Shown here: in pieces, positions 43,469 to 52,946 of the stretch
Numbering within the stretch: position 1 is the stretch's first letter
How the letters are laid out: each line of letters starts with the position of its first letter
Assembly (NCBI GenBank): GCA_963708865.1
Contig: CAVPUC010000005.1
Coordinates: 62,001 to 126,000, forward strand
Reading direction: 5' to 3'
Length of the DNA stretch: 64,000 bases
Origin: DAIDKA01 sp963708865
GTDB taxonomy: Bacteria > Pseudomonadota > Gammaproteobacteria > Steroidobacterales > Steroidobacteraceae
Translations under genes and position numbers: made by a program
The notes under the pieces: generated by a model
The model's input: only the letters and a program-made list of their open reading frames with translations
Told to the model about the DNA's origin: nothing
Database searches by the model: none

Positions 43469-44938
43469 TTAGCCCGAGGGGTCGGCCCATCCCAACCCCA
43501 GGCTCTTCTGCAGCGCCACATAGTCCTGTGTCAGCTGGGCCAGCCCCTGCTGATAGTTCAGATCCGCCTGATTGCGCCGGGTGTCGGCATCCAGCACATC
43601 CGTCGTTGCCGCCGTGCCGCCGCGCAAGCGGATCTCCGTGAGCCGGTAGGACTCTTCGGCCGAGGCACGCGCGAGCCCCAGGTCCGCCACCGCATCGCGC
43701 TGCTGGCCAAAGCGGGCGAGGGACGTCTCGGCATCGGCCAGGGCATTCAGCACGGTCTGGCGATAGTTCGCCTCGGCCTCATCGCGTGCGGCGTTGGCCT
43801 GGGCGATGCGCGCACGATTGCGCCCAAAATCCCAGGGCGTCCACTGCAGCAGCGGCCCCGCGAGGTAGGTGAAGTTGCCGCTGTTAAACAGGTCTTCGGG
43901 GTGGGTGGCGAAGAAGCCGAGCGTGCCCACCAGATTCACCTTGGGGAACTGCGCCGCCACGCTCTGACCGATGGCGGCGGTGTGCTGGGCCAGCTGCCGC
44001 TCCGCCACGCGGATGTCGGGTCGGCGGCGCAACAGCGCCGCCGGATCGCCGATGTTGGTGGTCGCGGGGGGCGCGGGGACCGGGCCGACGCTGGCAAGCT
44101 CCGCATCGAGCTCCCCGGGCGCATGCCCGGTGAGGGCCGCCAGCCGGTTCAACTGCTCGGCGATGGTGGCGCGAATCGCCGGCAGCATGGCGCGGGTCGT
44201 GTCCAGCTGATTGGTGATGCGCACGACGTCCAGATCCGTCGCCGCCCCGCCCGCACGGCGCAGCTTCATCATCTCCACCAGACGCGATTCGATATCGATG
44301 TTCTGCTGCGTCAGGGCCTGGCGCGCTCGGGCATCACACAGCTCGATGTACGATTCGGTGACCTCGGCGGTGAGGCTGACGATGGCATCGGCCACCCGCG
44401 CCTCCGAGGCGTCGACCGCCGCCGCGGCGCCTTGGACCGCGCGGCGGTTGCCGCCAAAGAAATCCAGCTCCCAGGTCGCATCGAAGCCCACCACGTAAAG
44501 ATTCAGCCCGCCGCCGCTGGAACTGCTCGGCGCGGCACTGCCTGAATTCTGCGCACCCCCCGAACTGCTGGTGGCGCTGCCGAGCAGCGAGCTGACATTC
44601 GCCGTGCGCAAGTAAGCCGCGGTGGTGCCGGTGGTCGGCAGCCCGGTCGCGGTCTGCTGGCGCAGGCTCGCGCGGGCCTCGCGCACCCGGGCGCGCGCGA
44701 CCTCGACGCCGGGGTTGTCGGCAAGGGTCACATCGATCAGATGGTTCAATTCAGTATCGCCCAGCGCGGTCCACCATTGGGCCGGGGCCGGCGCCGGCGT
44801 GGTGGTGCCGTCCGCACGCACGAACGCCTTGGCACCCGGGGCCACGGCCGGCGCACCGTGATAGTCGGGACCGACCATGCAGCCGGCGAGCAGCAGCGCA
44901 AGGCCGGTGGGAAGAAGGGGATGCTTGAAGGATGACAT
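43469..44938 (-). CDS. Outer-membrane factor lipoprotein (TolC/NodT family)
   Basis: 489 residues. Lipoprotein signal GLALLLAGCMVGPDYHGAPA is typical of NodT-type outer-membrane efflux proteins. Long helical repeats include LIDVTLADNPGVEVARARVREA and RRPDIRVAERQLAQHTAAIG, and FDATWELDFFGGNRRAVQGA is the conserved strand-turn. An Ala/Ser/Gly-rich insertion (SATSSSGGAQNSGSAAPSSS) near residue 130 is unusually low in complexity. It is the third gene of an operon after EmrA- and EmrB-like genes, completing a tripartite pump. Confidence 0.9.
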   Translation of the reverse strand: MSSFKHPLLPTGLALLLAGCMVGPDYHGAPAVAPGAKAFVRADGTTTPAPAPAQWWTALGDTELNHLIDVTLADNPGVEVARARVREARASLRQQTATGLPTTGTTAAYLRTANVSSLLGSATSSSGGAQNSGSAAPSSSSGGGLNLYVVGFDATWELDFFGGNRRAVQGAAAAVDASEARVADAIVSLTAEVTESYIELCDARARQALTQQNIDIESRLVEMMKLRRAGGAATDLDVVRITNQLDTTRAMLPAIRATIAEQLNRLAALTGHAPGELDAELASVGPVPAPPATTNIGDPAALLRRRPDIRVAERQLAQHTAAIGQSVAAQFPKVNLVGTLGFFATHPEDLFNSGNFTYLAGPLLQWTPWDFGRNRARIAQANAARDEAEANYRQTVLNALADAETSLARFGQQRDAVADLGLARASAEESYRLTEIRLRGGTAATTDVLDADTRRNQADLNYQQGLAQLTQDYVALQKSLGLGWADPSG

Positions 44939-44965
44939 GGCTGGGGTTTCCACGAGGCGCGGCGG

Positions 44966-46554
44966 TTAGTGCGTGTCCATGACGGGCCGGGCGACCGGCT
45001 TGGGCGTGCGCAGCATGAAAAGGAGCGGCATCATTACCAGCAGGCCCACGCCCAGCAGCCAGAAGCAGTCCGAGAAAGTCATGACCATGGCCTGCTGATG
45101 GATCTGAGCGGCCAGGGAGCCGACCGCCATTCGCATGCCCTGCGCGGCATCGCCGGACTGGGCCGCGAAATAGGCGCCCTGCTGGGCGAGATGGTCCTGC
45201 AGCAGCACGGAGTTCGCGTTAACCGACTCGCGAATGGCATCGGCGTGCATTTCGGTTCGCCGATCGATGAATACGCCGAGCAGCGCCAGGCCAATTGAGC
45301 CGCCGAGGTTGCGCGCCATGTTGAAGAGGCCCGCGGCGTCGGCCGTTTCCGCGCGACTGACGGCGCCTACCGAGATCTGATTGAGCGGCATGAAGGAGAA
45401 GATCTGCCCGACGCCGCGCAGCAGCTGCGAGGCGACGAAGTCCCGCCCGCTCGACTGTGCGGTGAGGTGGATGTCGATGAAGCAGCTGGCGGCGAAGCAC
45501 AGCAGGCCGAAGCCGACCACCCACTTCACATTTCCCACCCGCAGGATCCGCGGCAACACGGGCATCAGCGCGAAGGCCGGCAGGCCCGACAGCGCCAATA
45601 TCCATCCGGACTGGAACGCGTTGTAGCCGGCAACGCCGCTTAAGAACTGGGGCAGCACATACAGGATGTCGTACAGCACCATGCCGATGGTGATGATGAT
45701 GACGATGACGCTGGCATAGGTGGTGTTCTTGAGCAGCCGCAGTTTGAGGACGGGCCGCTTGCTGGTGAACTGGGTGATCCCCAGGGTCGTCAGACCCGCG
45801 ACCGCGAACACCGATAGCGACGCGGATCACGTCGGAATCAAACCACTGGTCGCGCTGGCCTTCTTCCAGCACGATGGTGAGGCAACTCAGACCGATGGAC
45901 ATGCCGATGATGCCCGGCCAGTCCGCTTCCACCAGCTCGTGAATGTTGGCCTTCTGATGCGGCACGCCGATCAGGAGCAGGCTGATCAGCCCGATGGCCA
46001 CCGGGATGTTGATGAAGAAGCACCATTGCCAGCTGCCGTTCTCGGTCAGCCAGCCGCCGAGCACCGGACCCATCAGCGGTCCGAGCAGAACGATCAGGCC
46101 GAACATGGTCATGCCGATCGGTATCTGGTGCTGCGGCAGGCGCGTGCGCACGATGCGTCTGGGCGGTGGGAATGAGGGCGCCGCCGAAGAATCCCTGACC
46201 GACGCGGCCGATCACCATGGTCGTCAGGTCGTGACTGGCGCCGCACATGATCGAGAAGACGGTGAACAAGATGGCGCAGGTGAGCAGCAGGGTGCGCATG
46301 CCCAGCATTCGCGACAGCCATGCCGTCAGCGGAATCATCACCACCTCGCTCACCAGGTAGCCGGTGGCGATCCAGGTTCCCTCCGTGCCGGTGGCGCCGA
46401 TCTCACCCTGGATCTGTGGCAGGGCGGAATTGACGATGGAGATGTCGAGCGTTGCGATCAGCGCGCCCAGTGCGCCCGCAATGACCGCAATCCAGTCCTG
46501 CGTCGTCGCATTGGGGTCGGCGTGCGCCACTTTGGATGTGCTGGCCGCGCTCAT
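44966..46554 (-). CDS. emrB: EmrB/QacA-type DHA2 multidrug transporter (frame breaks near 46153 and 45820)
   Basis: 528 residues after removing two extra bases, 14 membrane helices. IAVIAGALGALIATLDISIV, VNSALPQIQGEIGATGTEGT, GRVGQGFFGGALIPTAQT-IVRTRLP and GPVLGGWLTENGSWQWCFFI are DHA2 signatures (motif C and the EmrB-specific block). The second break restores SLSVFAVAGLTTLGI. Expected to export hydrophobic toxicants with EmrA and the outer-membrane factor. It lies 2 bases downstream of emrA. The symbol reflects family and gene order, not demonstrated orthology. Confidence 0.88.
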
Positions 46555-46556
46555 GG

Positions 46557-47684
46557 CTAGTGCCCGGTGCGCGTATCGATCTCGACGCTGACCGAGAGGC
46601 CGGGCAGCAACCGTGAGGCCACCTCCTGGTTCGGCGGCTTCAGCTTGATGCGTACGGGAACGCGCTGCACGATCTTGATGAAGTTGCCGGTGGCATTCTC
46701 GGGCGGCAGCAGGGCGAACTGCGCACCGGTACCCGGTGCGAAGCTGTCGATCACACCGGGAATGGCCGCATCGCCGATGGCGTCCACTTTCACCGTGGCC
46801 TTCTGGCCCACTTTCATCCGGCGCACCTGGGTCTCCTTGAAATTGGCGACCAGGTAGACATCCTGCACCGGAACCACCGACATCAGACGGGTGCCCGGCT
46901 GCACGAACTGGCCGACCTGCGCGGTCTTGTCACCCACGCGCCCATCGATGCTGGCGCGGATGATGGTGTCATCCAGATTCAGGCGCGCGGTGTTGGAGGC
47001 CGCCTTGGCGCCGGCCAGTTGCGCGCGGCTCTGGTTGATCTGGCTGCGCACCGTATCCAGCTGCCGCTCGACCACTTTCACATTGGCCTCGGCGCCCAGC
47101 ACGGCGGCGGCCGTCTGATTGCGTTCATTGAGCGCCTGCGCATAGCGCTCATCCGTCTCGACGCCCTGATCCCGCAGGCCCTTGTAGCGGTCGGACTCAT
47201 CACGGGCGAATTTCGCATTGGCCTCGGCGCCCACCAGTTGCGCCCGGGCCTGCTCCACCGCCGCCTGCTGCTGGGTGATCTGGCTCTCGGCGGCCTGGAT
47301 GTCCGCATTGCGCGCCTCGACCGCGGCATCCTGCTGGTTCAGCAATGCCTGGTAGTTGCGCAGATCGATGCGAACCAGGGGATCCCCGGTCTTCACGAGC
47401 TGATTGTCCACCACGTAGATCTGATCGATATAGCCGCTGACACGCGGCGAGACGGTGACGCTGTCGGCCTTCAGGTACGCATCGTCGGTGGATTGAATGT
47501 AGCGGCCATAGACCAGCCAGCGTATGCCGTAGCCGATGGCGATGACCGCCAGGACGCCTAGCACGATGAACAGCACGGTGCGGATACGCCGGTTGCCATC
47601 CCCGTTGGCAGTGGCGGGCGTGGGCGCGGGGCGGGGGCAGCCGCAGCGGCCTCGGGGGTTGCGGGGGGATGGCGCATCAGCCAT
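46557..47684 (-). CDS. emrA: EmrA-type membrane fusion protein
   Basis: 375 residues. One N-terminal membrane anchor (TVLFIVLGVLAVIAIGYGI, about residues 36-54), then the HlyD barrel and lipoyl segments (STDDAYLKADSVTVSPRVSG, NQLVKTGDPLVRIDLRNYQA), a long coiled coil to about residue 225, and DDTIIRASIDGRVGDKTAQV returning to the barrel. The first 30 residues (SPRNPRGRCGCPRPAPTP) look unnatural; an adjacent frame gives an Ala/Pro-rich stretch, so paired indels are possible there. First gene of the pump operon, divergent from the TetR-type gene. Confidence 0.9.
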   Translation of the reverse strand: MADAPSPRNPRGRCGCPRPAPTPATANGDGNRRIRTVLFIVLGVLAVIAIGYGIRWLVYGRYIQSTDDAYLKADSVTVSPRVSGYIDQIYVVDNQLVKTGDPLVRIDLRNYQALLNQQDAAVEARNADIQAAESQITQQQAAVEQARAQLVGAEANAKFARDESDRYKGLRDQGVETDERYAQALNERNQTAAAVLGAEANVKVVERQLDTVRSQINQSRAQLAGAKAASNTARLNLDDTIIRASIDGRVGDKTAQVGQFVQPGTRLMSVVPVQDVYLVANFKETQVRRMKVGQKATVKVDAIGDAAIPGVIDSFAPGTGAQFALLPPENATGNFIKIVQRVPVRIKLKPPNQEVASRLLPGLSVSVEIDTRTGH

Positions 47685-47701
47685 GGCAGATCCTGTCCAA
47701 A

Positions 47702-47755
47702 GTATTCCGTATGCGACATGTTGTCCGACTGGAACTTTTGTGTCAAGTGGAATAC
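47702..47755. promoter_or_regulatory. Inverted repeat in the emrA/tetR control region
   Basis: GTATTCC (47702-47708) and GGAATAC (47749-47755) are exact inverted repeats 40 bases apart in the 93-base space between the divergent pump and regulator genes. They could be paired half-sites for the TetR protein encoded next to them, or chance; the wide spacing is unusual for TetR operators. Confidence 0.3.
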
Positions 47756-47777
47756 ATTACGCCCGAGGAGGAACAGG

Positions 47778-48521
47778 ATGCCCAAGACCGCGGATCAAGC
47801 GCCGTCATCCCGAGGCTGGGGGCTATGCCCGAGGCGAGGAGACGCGGGCGCGGATCATCGCTACGGCGCTGCGTGTGTTCGGCGAGGAGGGGTTCAACAA
47901 GGCCTCGACCCGCCAGATCGCCACCGATGCCGGCGTGAATCCGCCCGCGTTGCAGTACTACTTCGGCGGCAAGGAGGGGCTGCATCGCGCCTGCGCCCAG
48001 TTCATCATCGACCGCGTGATGGTGATGGTCGCCCCGGCGCTGCTCGCAAGCACGCGAAATCAAGGGCTTCGCGCAGCGCGCACGCGCCATCGATGCACTG
48101 TGCACGCTGCTGGACTGCGATGGCCGACGGCCTGGTCGCGGCAGGCTCGGAGAGCTGGAGCCGGTTCATTACCCGCGGCAAGGCCGATGGCGCGGGTCCT
48201 GCGATGGGCATGCTGCGGCAGAACATCGGCATGCCCATCATGCTCACCGTGGCGCAGCTGATCGCGGTGGTGACGGACGGGGATCCGACCGATCCGGTCA
48301 TCCGCATCAAGGCGGCCGCCATTTTAGGACAGCTCACCACCTTCCTGACCAATCGGGAAAGCACCATGGAGGCGCTCAACTGGCCGGAGTTCAACGCGCA
48401 GCGGCTGCAGCTCATCAAGACTGTCGTCCGGGAACACACTCGCGCGATACTGGACGCCGGGCCGCGCGAGGCGCGGGGCCCGGCAGGCAGGCGGCCGCGG
48501 TCATCGGGAGCAACCTCATGA
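47778..48521 (+). CDS. TetR/CerR family transcriptional regulator (frame breaks near 47816, 48055, 48118)
   Basis: 246 residues after removing three extra bases. N-terminal helix-turn-helix: TRARIIATALRVFGEEGFNK, TRQIATDAGVNPPALQYYFG, GKEGLHRACAQFIIDRV, with the YYFGGKEGL turn typical of CerR/YbiH-type regulators. The C-terminal domain continues FAQRARAIDALCTLLDCMAD, SRFITRGKADGAGPAMGML and WPEFNAQRLQLIKTVVREH. ATG at 47778 follows a strong GAGGAGGAACAGG. Likely represses the divergent pump operon. Its stop overlaps the ATG of the FAH-like gene (ATGA), so regulator and enzyme are cotranscribed. Confidence 0.85.
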   Translation: MPKTADQAPSSRGWGLCPRRGDAGADHRYGAACVRRGGVQQGLDPPDRHRCRRESARVAVLLRRQGGAASRLRPVHHRPRDGDGRPGAARKHAKSRASRSAHAPSMHCARCWTAMADGLVAAGSESWSRFITRGKADGAGPAMGMLRQNIGMPIMLTVAQLIAVVTDGDPTDPVIRIKAAAILGQLTTFLTNRESTMEALNWPEFNAQRLQLIKTVVREHTRAILDAGPREARGPAGRRPRSSGATS

Positions 48522-49382
48522 AACTGTTTCGTCATGGTGCCAGGGGTCAGGAAAAGCCCGGCATGCTGGATTCGCAGGGCCGGCGGCGCGATCTGTCCGG
48601 TATCGTTGCCGACATCGATCCGCAGCTGCTGGCGAGCGGATTTGCCGCGCTCAAGACCGTGAATGCCACGAGTTTGCCCGAGGTGTCCGCCGCGGCACGC
48701 CTGCGCCGAACCGGTGGCTGCGGTCGGCAAGTTCGTCTGCATCGGTCTGAACTACCGGGACCATGCCGCCGAAGCGAAGATGAAGATTCCCGTCGAACCC
48801 ATCATCTTCATGAAAGCGACCTCGGCCATCATGGGTCCAAACGATGATGTGGTGCTGCCGCCCGCGGCGCAGAAGTCCGACTGGGAGGTCGAGCTCGGAA
48901 TCATCATCGGTCGGGAGGCGCGCTATGTGCCGCTGGAGCGCGCGCTGGACCACATTGCCGGCGTGTGTGTCTGCAATGACCTGTCCGAACGGCACTTCCA
49001 GATCGAGCGCGGCGGGCAATGGGACAAGGGCAAGGGCTGCGATACCTTTGGCCCGTTCGGTCCGTATCTGGTGACGCTGGATGAAGCCGGTGACCTGGAG
49101 GGTCTGCATCTGTGGCTCGACGTGAATGGCCGGCGCATGCAAAACGGCAGCACCCGCGACCTCATTTTCAATGTGCCGTTTCTGGTGCACTACGTCAGTC
49201 AGTTCATGAGCCTGCAGCCCGGCGACATCATCAGCACCGGCACGCCGGCCGGCGTCGGCATGGGCCGCGATCCGCCGGTGTTTCTCAAGGAAGGGGATGA
49301 GATCCACCTCGGTATCGATGGTCTCGGGGAGCAGCGGCAGAAGGTCAGGCGCTACTCCACAACCTCAAGTCGCCCCGAGTGA
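48518..49382 (+). CDS. Fumarylacetoacetate hydrolase family protein (frame break near 48706)
   Basis: 287 residues after removing one C near 48706, which restores LREPVAAVGKFVCIGLNYRDH. VELGIIIGREARYVPLERAL, GVCVCNDLSERHFQIERGGQ and ISTGTPAGVGMGRDPP are diagnostic of the FAH fold, with the metal ligands in the Glu-rich strand. Family members split C-C bonds of 2-oxo acids, act as hydratases or decarboxylate oxaloacetate in aromatic catabolism. Coupling to the TetR gene hints that the regulator may sense an aromatic catabolite. Confidence 0.88.
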
Positions 49383-49388
49383 GCGGGA

Positions 49389-49670
49389 TCAGCGTTTCAC
49401 GTAGCGCCGCTCTCCGGATCCCGGGTCGTACTGGACCTCCATTTCCTCGCCGCTGATCGGATCGGCGAATTTTTCAGCGGTGCGCTGCCAGCGCGCGTCC
49501 GGCGGAGCCGGTCCCTTGCGGTACCGCCAGCGCTCAAACGCGGTGCCGAGGAACGCCAGCACCGCGATGGCGAGCAACTGGTAGCCGGGCGTCCACACCT
49601 GCCGGCTCAGGAGCCACAAGGCCACCGCCGCCAGCAGCAGCGCGCCAAGCAGGATCACCTTGCGCAGCAT
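49389..49670 (-). CDS. Small membrane protein of unknown function
   Basis: 93 residues with two membrane segments (VILLGALLLAAVALWLL and YQLLAIAVLAFLGTAF) and a charged C-terminal tail (KFADPISGEEMEVQYDPGSG) that ends YVKR. The tail's DP-ISGE-EM-V-Y-P-SGER pattern looks like a small conserved motif but I do not know its family. It starts 4 bases after the YbjQ-like gene, so both are probably one operon. Confidence 0.6.
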   Translation of the reverse strand: MLRKVILLGALLLAAVALWLLSRQVWTPGYQLLAIAVLAFLGTAFERWRYRKGPAPPDARWQRTAEKFADPISGEEMEVQYDPGSGERRYVKR

Positions 49671-49674
49671 GGGC

Positions 49675-49998
49675 TCACGCCACCGGGTCGATGATCACGG
49701 CCGTCCCGTAGGCCACCACTTCACTCATCGTCTGGCCCATCTCGGAGGAGTCGAACCGCATCATCACCACCGCGTTGGCCTGCATGAGCTGCGCGTTCTT
49801 CACCATGCGGTCCACCGCGTGACGCCGGGCTTCCTCGAGCATCTGCGTGTACTCGATAATCTCCCCGCCCGCCAAGGAGCGCAGGCCCGCCATGAGATTG
49901 CCTCCAAGCCCGCGACTGCGGACCACGACGCCAAAGACCTGTCCCTTGGATTCGCGGATCCGGTGCCCGGCAATGTTTTCAGTGGTGACGACCAGCAT
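49675..49998 (-). CDS. ybjQ: YbjQ family (UPF0145) protein
   Basis: 107 residues. MLVVTTENIAGHRIRESKGQ, VVVRSRGLGGNLMAGLRSLAG, GEIIEYTQMLEEARRHAVDRM and AVVMMRFDSSEMGQTMSEVV cover the whole conserved YbjQ/UPF0145 domain, a small pentameric heavy-metal-binding-like fold. The biochemical role is unknown. Complete and of family-typical length. Confidence 0.9.
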   Translation of the reverse strand: MLVVTTENIAGHRIRESKGQVFGVVVRSRGLGGNLMAGLRSLAGGEIIEYTQMLEEARRHAVDRMVKNAQLMQANAVVMMRFDSSEMGQTMSEVVAYGTAVIIDPVA

Positions 49999-50169
49999 GG
50001 TGCTCCTTGCGCAAGTGTACGGCGCGCCCGCCCGCCCCAGGCCCCATTCTAGACCTGTGCGCCCGGGTGGCAGCGGTTTCCGTCCCGCCGGATGCTGCCC
50101 GTTGACAGCTTTCGGTTACAATCGCGGCCGTAAATTTGTTTCGCGATCTGACGACTGTCGTGAGGGGGA

Positions 50170-52315
50170 ATGATGCCGATTCGTACCGGGAAACTGATCG
50201 CGGGGCTCGCCGTTTTCGCAGGCGCCATGGCCCTGGGGGCGGTCTCCTCGGCGGCCTTCGCCGCGGACGGGGCCGCCAATGTCACCGCCAAGCGCATGCT
50301 GGATCCGGCCGCCACGGCCGCGAACTGGATGACCTACGGCGGCACCTACTCCGAGCAGCACTACAGCCCGCTCACGCAAATCAACAAAGACAATGTGGCG
50401 CAGCTGGGGCTGGCCTGGTTCGCGGACTACGACACCAATCTCACCCAGGCCGGAACACCGCTTGAGATCGATGGTGTGATCTATGTGTCGACGGCCTGGA
50501 CGCACGTGTACGCATTCGATGCGCGCACCGGCAAGACCTTGTGGGAATACAACCCGCAGACGCCCGGGGACTGGATCCGCAATGTCTGCTGCGGCATCGT
50601 CAATCGCGGTATCGCGGCCTGGAACGGCAAGATCTACCTCGGCACCCTGGATGGCCGGCTGGTGGCGCTCAATGCCAAGACCGGCAAAGAAGTCTGGTCG
50701 GTCATGACGATCGACAAGACCAAGCACTACTCCATCACCGTCGCGCCGCGTGTGGCCAAGGGCAAGGTGCTGATCGGCGAGTCCGGCGGCGAGTACGGCG
50801 TGCGCGGCTACCTGAGCGCCTATGACGCGGAGACCGGCAAGCTGGATTGGCGCTTCTACACCATTCCGGGTGACCCGAAGAATGGATTCGAGAATCCGGC
50901 CATGGAAATGGCCGCCAAGACCTGGGGCGGGGAGTGGTGGAAACTCGGCGGCGGCGGCACGGTGTGGGATTCCATCGTTTATGATCCGGTCACCAACCTC
51001 GTGTACTTCGGCGTCGGCAACGGCACGCCCTGGAACGATCACTTCCGTGATCCCACCACCAATGACGATCTGTTCCTGGCGTCGGTCGTTGCGCTGAATG
51101 TCGACACCGGCCAGTACGTGTGGCACTACCAGGAAACCCCGGCGGACACCTGGGACTATGACGCGGTGAGCCCGATGTCGGTGGTCGACATGGAAATCGG
51201 CGGCAAGAAGCGTCGCGTGCTGCTGCAACCGAGCAAGAACGGCTTCTACTATGTCCTCGATGCGCGCACCGGCAAACTGCTGCACGCCTCTCCGTTCGTG
51301 AACGTCAACTGGGCGAATGGCGTGGACATGAAGACCGGCCGGCCGCGCGTCAAGCCCGGCGGCGCGCTATCCGGAAGGCAAACCCTGGGACCTGCACCCG
51401 GGCGTGCAGGGTGCGCATGGCTGGCATGCCAATGCGTACAGCCCGCAGACCGGCCTGCTGTACGTGCCGACGCAGGATGCGTACTTCCCGATGGTGTTTG
51501 ATCCCACCTATACCCCCAATCCGATCGGCTACAACCTCGGCATCGATTTCACGGCGCAGATCACCTACTACCGCGCTCATCCGGAGGCGCCGAACAAGTT
51601 TGTCGGCTATCTGCAGGCGATGGACCCGAAGACCGGCAAGAAGGTGTGGAGTGGCCCTGAAAACCAGGGCCCGACGGGCGGCGCCGTGGCCACGGCGGGC
51701 GGACTGGTCTTTCAGGGCGGTGGCACCAGCGATGAGTTCCGGGCCTTCGATGCCCTGACCGGCAAGGTGCTGTGGAGCGCGCAGACACAGACGGCCGTGC
51801 TGGCCGCGCCCATCAGCTACGAGGTGGACGGCAAGCAGTATGTGGCGGTGAGCGTGGGTGGGGCGGTGCAGGGCGGCGACTATTACGCGCCCAACCATTC
51901 GCGCCTGCTGGTGTACATGATCGGTGGCACGCGCCAGCTGCCGGAGCCGCAGCAATATACCCCGCGCGCGCTGCTGCCGCCGCCGGCCACCGCCTCGGCG
52001 GCCGCGGTCAAGCAGGGCGAACAGCTCTATGCGCGCAATTGCGCGGCCTGCCATGGGGATCGCGGCCAGACCCGTGGTGCGAACTTTCCCGACCTCACGC
52101 GCACGCCGTTGCTGTGGTCGCAGGAAGGCTTCGACTCGATCGTGTTGAAGGGGCTGCTGTCGCAGAAGGGCATGGCGTCCTTCGCCGCAGTGCTGAAGCC
52201 GGCGGACACCTTGCTGATCCGTGATTTCATCATCGATCAGGCCAACCAGCTGAAGAACAATCCGCAGGCCGCAGCGCCGCCGCCGGCGGCCGCAGGGGCG
52301 CACCAGCAGCATTGA
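50170..52315 (+). CDS. Type II PQQ-dependent alcohol dehydrogenase, quinohaemoprotein (frame break near 51360)
   Basis: 714 residues after removing one base near 51360, restoring ARYPEGKPWDLHPGVQGAHG. Signal peptide LIAGLAVFAGAMALGAVSSA. WMTYGGTYSEQHYSPLTQIN opens the quinoprotein fold. NVCCGIVNRG has the adjacent-cysteine disulfide that stacks on PQQ, ETPADTWDYDAVSP the catalytic Asp, and YEVDGKQYVAVSVGGA the final blade. The C-terminal haem c domain has CAACH and a likely Met ligand in KGMASF, the usual type II order. Oxidises primary or other alcohols in the periplasm. GAGGGGG precedes the ATG; a second ATG follows directly. Confidence 0.9.
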
Positions 52316-52486
52316 GAGGCGGTGGTCCCGCCGCCTGGGTCGCCAGCACCGTTTCCGGTTGGGAAACGTTGTAGAAAGAAGGTGTTAAGACACCGGTGCG
52401 GCCACGTCAGCGCTATGGCGTGGAGACAGCCAGGCCGGTTACGGGTGTTAAGCTTCGCCCCTCGCAATTTCAAAAAGGGGTTCGGC

Positions 52487-52915
52487 ATGAAGATCACACG
52501 CACCGGTTCGGCCGCCTGGCAGGGCGGACTGAAGGACGGAAAAGGCTCGATCTCAACTCAAAGCGGCGCGCTCAGCGCCTATCCCTACGGCTTTGCGAGC
52601 CGCTTCGAGGGCGTCAAGGGCAGCAACCCCGAAGAGCTGATTGCCGCGGCCCATGCCAGCTGTTTCACCATGGCGTTGTCCTTGATCCTGGGCAATGCCG
52701 GCTTCGTCGCCGAACAGATGGACACCAAGGCCGCGGTCACCATCGAGCAGGTGGGCGAGGGTTTTGAAATCACCTCTTCCCATCTTACCCTGCGCGCCAA
52801 GATTCCCGGCATCGATCAGGCAAGATTCACCGAACTGACCGGGATGGCGAAGGCAGGCTGCCCGGTGTCCAAGCTGCTGAAGACCGAAATCTCGCTGGAC
52901 GCGAGTCTCGTCTGA
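52487..52915 (+). CDS. osmC: OsmC family peroxiredoxin
   Basis: 142 residues. AYPYGFASRFEGVKGSNPEEL, AAAHASCFTMALSLIL and ITSSHLTLRAKIPGID are typical of OsmC, and the two redox cysteines are present (HASCFT and KAGCPVSKLLK). Reduces organic hydroperoxides. The OsmC rather than Ohr subgroup is favoured by the GSNPEELIAAAHASC segment. ATG at 52487 follows AAAGGGG. The 170 bases upstream hold no gene. Confidence 0.9.
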   Translation: MKITRTGSAAWQGGLKDGKGSISTQSGALSAYPYGFASRFEGVKGSNPEELIAAAHASCFTMALSLILGNAGFVAEQMDTKAAVTIEQVGEGFEITSSHLTLRAKIPGIDQARFTELTGMAKAGCPVSKLLKTEISLDASLV

Positions 52916-52946
52916 GCGGCGCCGCGGTCCACTCTTCGAGGACAAC

